A stretch of DNA of 9,166 nt from Microbacterium sp. (GTDB taxonomy: Bacteria > Actinomycetota > Actinomycetes > Actinomycetales > Microbacteriaceae): positions 1 through 9,166 of the forward strand of contig DQHP01000026.1 in NCBI GenBank assembly GCA_003524435.1, in the 5' to 3' direction. The notes below the pieces were generated by a model. The model saw nothing but the letters and a program-made list of their open reading frames with translations. It was not told the origin of the DNA and ran no database searches. A program made the translations under genes and the position numbers. Positions 6,605 through 9,166 of this stretch are shown here, in pieces. How positions within the stretch are numbered: the first letter of the stretch is position 1; the number at the start of each line of letters is the position of its first letter.

Positions 6605-6610
6605 AGAGTA
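6605..6610 (-). promoter_or_regulatory. Candidate -10 box (TACTCT) for the desaturase gene
   Basis: Minus-strand TACTCT would start RNA near 6598, 19 nt before the TTG at 6579 and about 60 nt before the ATC at 6537. No clear -35 was seen. The same bases fall in the loop and arm of a weak hairpin (6601-6617), so the region could instead contribute to ending the upstream small gene's transcript. Confidence 0.3.
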
Positions 6611-6640
6611 ACCGGGGCCGTATGCGTCTATGCGTATACG

Positions 6641-6907
6641 TTACGCGCGGACGCGTCGGAGGTGCCGCCGTAGCGTCTGCCGAACGGAACGATTCGTGCG
6701 CCGAGGCGAACCATCGAGAGCGCGTCGCGCCTCGGGGAGGCTCGCGAATGTTCCGAGCTCGCTGCCGTGGTTGTCGTGGACGATGTATGCGGCGCCGTGG
6801 GACTCAACGAATCCGGCGAATTCGCCGTCGCGGGTTGCGACGTGCACATTGTCGTCTGCCTGTTTCCAGGTCAAAGGTGTTGAAGGGCGGGTGGTGGTCG
6901 TACTCAT
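6641..6907 (-). CDS. Small soluble protein, about 88 aa, function unknown
   Basis: A short protein with a compact core of about 50 residues (from LTWKQADDNVHVATR through GEFAGFV, AAYIVHDNHGSELGTFASL to PEARRALDG). The pattern of short beta-strands and a final helix ends in a strongly basic tail (RRTNRSVRQTLRRHLRRVRA). I do not recognise a named family; histidine- and tryptophan-containing small beta proteins of this kind occur as hypothetical proteins in Microbacteriaceae. The start is uncertain: ATG at 6907, 6913 and 6919 are all in frame, with a further TTG at 6967, and none has a good Shine-Dalgarno or a TANNNT box. The core-proximal ATG at 6907 is used here. It lies on the same strand as the desaturase (61 bp downstream to the longest start) and the glycosyltransferase (200 bp upstream). 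Codon use looks like its neighbours, supporting a real gene. Confidence 0.6.
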   Translation of the reverse strand: MSTTTTRPSTPLTWKQADDNVHVATRDGEFAGFVESHGAAYIVHDNHGSELGTFASLPEARRALDGSPRRTNRSVRQTLRRHLRRVRA

Positions 6908-7088
6908 TGTCATGCTCATTGCGTTGGTCGGACGCGCGCAAGCGCATCTCAAGTTCTTAGAGATCAAGAGCGGATGCCGCGCGCGTCGGTGCGAGCGGTC
7001 CTTTACGGCCCTGATCAGTGGCTACGTGATGCGCCGAATCGCGGCGAATCGTTCACGTTGCGCTATCAGTCTAGCGGAAATCAGCTGG

Positions 7089-7101
7089 GGAGGACACCTC
7101 C
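7089..7101 (-). terminator. Possible short hairpin terminator after the glycosyltransferase gene
   Basis: GGAGG-TGT-CCTCC, a perfect 5-bp stem with a 3-nt loop, begins 6 bp after the glycosyltransferase stop codon at 7108. No U-tract follows at once. It is short, so only a tentative terminator; the remaining bases to 6968 show nothing clear beyond a weak CGCCG/CGGCG inverted repeat at 7032-7046. Confidence 0.35.
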
Positions 7102-7107
7102 GTGCGG

Positions 7108-8250
7108 TTAGAACTCCCCCGGCCGTACGACTTCAGCGTCGATCGCGGTCATAATGCGCTGGGCGCGGCGCGGGGCATACACGAACAGCGAGTGGAACAG
7201 GAAGCGAGCGAAGAAGGCGACGATAAGCGAAAGGGCAGTCGCGAGCACGCTGGAAATATGCCAGGTCTCCACCATCAGCACCATAATCGGGATGCGCAGT
7301 GCTGCCTCGACATTGTTGAAGGTGAACGACGCGGCGAAGCGGGCGCCGATGCTCCGAGCATCCGTGCGCATATCGCCGAACACGAACCGCTCCTGCAAGA
7401 GGAAGTTGCCGATGATGGTGACTTCGGCGCCGATAATGGCCGCCCAGATATAGTCCACCCCGAGAGAGGTGAGAGCCCACATGATGGCGAGGTTGATCAC
7501 CGCGCCGATACCGCCAATGATCGCGAAAAGCGACATCTTGCCGAATCTCAAGCGGGCAAGGTGCAGGGCAAAGGTCGCGCCCTGCCGCAGCGTAGCCTTA
7601 GACGTGCCATTGCGGCGCTCGGAGAACTCCATCGGAACCTCGGCGATGCGCATGTCAGAGCGAGCGAGGATCTCGAGCAGAATCTTGAAGCCCTGCGGGC
7701 GTAGCTGTGCCACGTTGAGGCGTCGCCGGTCGACAAGAAAGAATCCGGTCATCGGATCGGTGCTGCGTGCCAGACGCCGAGGAAACATCGCCTTGGTGAG
7801 CCACGTGGCGGCACGCGAGACTCCGAATCGCAGCGCTGTACCCAGTCCACGGGTATCGCCTCCGCCGATATAACGAGAAGCCGCCACAACATCGGCGTCG
7901 CCCTGTTCAAAGCGTTCGATGATCGCGGGGATCAATTCGGGTGGATGCTGCAGATCGCCGTCCATCACAATGCAGATGTCGGCTGCAGCCTCGGCAAGGC
8001 CACGTACGACGGCGCCGCCGAGCCCCCCGGCATTCTCTTGCCGATGGATCACACGAACCGGCAGTGGCGCATCGGCAGCGACGCGCGCCACCTCGGCGGC
8101 CGTATCATCCGTGCTGTCGTCGACGAAGAGAATTTCCGCGTCGTGACCGTTCAGCGCAGCGCTCACGCGCGCAACGAGTTCGGCGACGTTTGCACGCTCG
8201 TTGAAGGTCGGCACGATGATCGTCACGTGGGACGTGTTTGCTGTACGCAT
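7108..8250 (-). CDS. Polyprenol-phosphate glycosyltransferase (GT2) fused to a GtrA domain
   Basis: A 380-residue fusion. Residues about 8-230 form a GT-A fold family 2 transferase of the dolichol-phosphate mannose synthase type: VTIIVPTFNE at 9-18, FVDDSTDDT at 42-50 (nucleotide-binding Asp44/45), DGDLQHPPEL at 97-106 (metal-binding DxD, close to the DADLQHPP of Dpm1), SRYIGGG at 125-131, and GFKILLE with EVPMEFSERRNGTSK at 187-218. Residues about 238-360 form a GtrA-like module with four membrane segments (about 240-260, 268-288, 307-328, 333-358). It probably moves a hexose (mannose or glucose) from a nucleotide sugar to polyprenyl phosphate at the inner membrane face; the GtrA part anchors it and may help flip the lipid-linked sugar. 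The product would serve envelope glycan or protein glycosylation. A GAGGAGGAGG Shine-Dalgarno lies just upstream of ATG 8250. Sugar identity is not readable. It is divergent from the mycoredoxin gene. Confidence 0.9.
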   Translation of the reverse strand: MRTANTSHVTIIVPTFNERANVAELVARVSAALNGHDAEILFVDDSTDDTAAEVARVAADAPLPVRVIHRQENAGGLGGAVVRGLAEAAADICIVMDGDLQHPPELIPAIIERFEQGDADVVAASRYIGGGDTRGLGTALRFGVSRAATWLTKAMFPRRLARSTDPMTGFFLVDRRRLNVAQLRPQGFKILLEILARSDMRIAEVPMEFSERRNGTSKATLRQGATFALHLARLRFGKMSLFAIIGGIGAVINLAIMWALTSLGVDYIWAAIIGAEVTIIGNFLLQERFVFGDMRTDARSIGARFAASFTFNNVEAALRIPIMVLMVETWHISSVLATALSLIVAFFARFLFHSLFVYAPRRAQRIMTAIDAEVVRPGEF

Positions 8251-8275
8251 GTGCCTCCTCCTCTCGTCACGGCGC

Positions 8276-8303
8276 CCTCTATCGTTTCATGACCTACAGT
8301 CAG
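8276..8303 (-). promoter_or_regulatory. Weak promoter candidate for the glycosyltransferase gene
   Basis: Minus-strand CTGACT (8298-8303), 16-bp spacer, TAGAGG (8276-8281). This would start RNA near 8269 and leave a leader of about 19 nt holding the Shine-Dalgarno. The -10 match is poor, so this is tentative. Confidence 0.25.
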
Positions 8304-8325
8304 CGCCCACTCATCCACAGGGCCA

Positions 8326-8331
8326 TATCCT
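8326..8331 (+). promoter_or_regulatory. Candidate -10 box (TATCCT) for a leaderless mycoredoxin transcript
   Basis: TATCCT, six bases (GGAAGC), then the mycoredoxin ATG at 8338, the TANNNT-N6-ATG geometry of leaderless genes. GGAAG in the same six bases could act as a poor Shine-Dalgarno if RNA starts further upstream. No -35 was recognised. Confidence 0.5.
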
Positions 8332-8337
8332 GGAAGC

Positions 8338-8601
8338 ATGACTTCTCCTGCCACTGACGCACTCACCCTGTTCGGCGCCGAATGGTGCAGCGACTGCCGT
8401 CGCACCAAGAAGCAGCTCGATGACCTCGGCGTCGAGTACACCTACATCGACCTCGAAGCCGAGCCTGCAGCCGCAGATGTCGCGAAGGAAATCTCTGGCC
8501 GCATGAACATCCCCGTGCTCGTCTACCCCGATGCTTCGCACCACGTCGAGCCGTCCAACGACGACGTCGCGGCGAAGCTGCGTGAGCTCTCGCTGATCTG
8601 A
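8338..8601 (+). CDS. Mycoredoxin / glutaredoxin-like thiol-disulfide oxidoreductase
   Basis: An 87-residue cytoplasmic thioredoxin-fold protein of the actinobacterial glutaredoxin-like (mycoredoxin) type. These proteins reduce mycothiol mixed disulfides and are themselves regenerated with mycothiol and mycothione reductase. The active site WCSDC at residues 16-20 carries the CxxC pair (Cys17, Cys20) followed by a basic RR. The strand-turn NIPVLVYPD at about 58-66 holds the cis-proline that faces the active site in this fold. The length is normal for the family. The SDC spacing residues differ from classical glutaredoxin CPYC and from Mrx1 CGYC; a W-C-x-D-C-R-R form occurs in a recognised actinobacterial subgroup, so mycothiol use is inferred. 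It is divergent from the glycosyltransferase (87 bp) and lies 28 bp before the symporter gene on the same strand. NrdH is less likely because its usual CMQC/CVQC site is absent. Confidence 0.85.
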   Translation: MTSPATDALTLFGAEWCSDCRRTKKQLDDLGVEYTYIDLEAEPAAADVAKEISGRMNIPVLVYPDASHHVEPSNDDVAAKLRELSLI

Positions 8602-8617
8602 AGCTGAGGCTCACCGC

Positions 8618-8623
8618 TACACT
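8618..8623 (+). promoter_or_regulatory. Candidate -10 box (TACACT) for a leaderless symporter transcript
   Basis: TACACT, six bases (GGCGCG), then the symporter ATG at 8630. The box sits inside the 28-bp gap after the mycoredoxin gene, so the symporter probably has its own promoter. No Shine-Dalgarno is present at usable distance; a GAGG lies more than 20 nt upstream. Confidence 0.5.
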
Positions 8624-8629
8624 GGCGCG

Positions 8630-9166
8630 ATGAGCACAACGGCTCGGCCCGATCGAGCTTTCCCGCGCCTTTCCGCGCGCACGATCATCAACTATGCGGT
8701 CGGTTCCCTCGGCACTGGTGGTTATGCCACGTTGCCAGGCCTCGTACTCACGTACTTCCTGACCGACAATCTCGGAGTTGCTGCACTGGCCGCAGGGCTC
8801 ATCGTCACATCGGCGAAGGTGTGGGATGTCATCATCGATCCGCTTATCGGGGCTGCGTCCGACCGGCAATTAGCTCGTACCGGTTCGCGGCGCGGGTTCA
8901 TGATCGTCGGCGCACTGACGCTGCCGTTATTTTTCGCTCTAACTTTTGCTGTACCGCCGTCGTGGGGCCCGGTCACCGGGGCAATCTGCGTCTTACTCGC
9001 GTTCCTCGGAACCGCGACTTCATTCAGCCTGTTTCAGGTCCCCTACGTGGCTCTCCCCGCCGAACTCACCCGCAGCTACGACGAGCGCACGCGCCTGCTC
9101 GGTTGGCGCGTCGTCGTGCTCACCGCCGCGATCCTGCTGTTCGGCGCGGGCGGTCCGATGCTCCGC
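8630..9166 (+). CDS. GPH-family (MelB-like) sugar:cation symporter, N-terminal part
   Basis: The first 179 residues of a major-facilitator-type transporter of the glycoside-pentoside-hexuronide:cation symporter family, open at the window edge. About five hydrophobic segments are visible. WDVIIDPLIGAASDR at 65-79 corresponds to the WDxxxDP-x-x-G-x-x-SD motif of MelB, whose two acidic residues (here Asp66 and Asp70) bind the coupling cation. VPYVALPAELTRSYDERTRL at 137-156 is the hallmark PY-x-AL-x-x-E-L-(T)-x-x-Y-x-x-R loop of the family. Full-length members have about 450-500 residues and 12 membrane segments, so more than half is missing. The likely role is uptake of a glycoside, pentoside or hexuronide at the cytoplasmic membrane, driven by H+ or Na+; the substrate is unknown. 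The ATG is preceded by TACACT-N6, not by a Shine-Dalgarno. The gene follows mycoredoxin by 28 bp; no sugar-hydrolase gene is visible here. Confidence 0.85.
   Translation, partial: MSTTARPDRAFPRLSARTIINYAVGSLGTGGYATLPGLVLTYFLTDNLGVAALAAGLIVTSAKVWDVIIDPLIGAASDRQLARTGSRRGFMIVGALTLPLFFALTFAVPPSWGPVTGAICVLLAFLGTATSFSLFQVPYVALPAELTRSYDERTRLLGWRVVVLTAAILLFGAGGPMLR

Noticed and set aside
6601..6617. Hairpin CCCCGG-TTACT-CTGGGG after the small gene as a terminator
   Set aside because: The stem is only 6 bp with a G-U pair and no U-tract, and the same bases fit a TACTCT -10 box for the desaturase. Evidence is too weak to list it as a terminator.
6908..6967. TTG at 6967 as the start of the small basic-tailed protein
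   Set aside because: The added 20 residues are Cys/Arg-rich and unlike the core, and no ribosome site precedes the TTG. Internal ATGs at 6907-6919 are more plausible.

Overview
The window looks like chromosomal DNA of a high-GC Gram-positive actinobacterium, most likely Microbacteriaceae (Microbacterium or a close relative). This rests on the GC-rich third codon positions, the style of the LPXTG surface protein, the WCxDC mycoredoxin, the actinobacterial HTH/NB-ARC/TPR regulator, and several genes that appear to be transcribed leaderless from a TANNNT -10 box. The genus is inferred from sequence style only.

Layout: (1) positions 1-491, minus strand: the N-terminal part of an amidase-signature enzyme, cut by the window edge. 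(2) 526-759, minus: a small one-segment membrane protein upstream of the amidase. (3) 828-861: a strong hairpin terminator closing (4) 868-2613, minus: a secreted, LPATG-anchored wall protein with three 91-residue Ig-like repeats. (5) 2614-2850: a divergent control region with six same-strand GACA sites. (6) 2851-5406, plus: an 851-residue HTH/NB-ARC/TPR STAND protein. (7) 5425 to about 6537-6579, minus: a membrane fatty-acid desaturase with an unusual start region. (8) 6641-6907, minus: a small protein of unknown function. (9) 7108-8250, minus: a polyprenol-phosphate glycosyltransferase fused to a GtrA membrane domain. (10) 8338-8601, plus: a mycoredoxin-type glutaredoxin. (11) 8630 to the end, plus: the N-terminal part of a GPH-family sugar:cation symporter.

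Most genes concern the cell envelope: a wall-anchored protein, lipid unsaturation, lipid-linked sugar synthesis and transport. The most suggestive regulatory arrangement is the divergent pair of surface protein and STAND regulator. Their shared 237-bp region carries clustered GACA sites, and no good -10 box was found for the surface-protein gene. Activation by the STAND protein is a hypothesis, not something the sequence proves.

I found no tRNA, rRNA, CRISPR array, transposase, integrase or toxin-antitoxin pair. There is no gene-free stretch longer than 300 bases. I see no clear evidence of a wholly new system. The items most worth checking are the GACA cluster, the four TANNNT-N6-ATG starts, the desaturase start without ATG/GTG/TTG next to a good Shine-Dalgarno, and the nearly identical DNA of two adhesin repeats.
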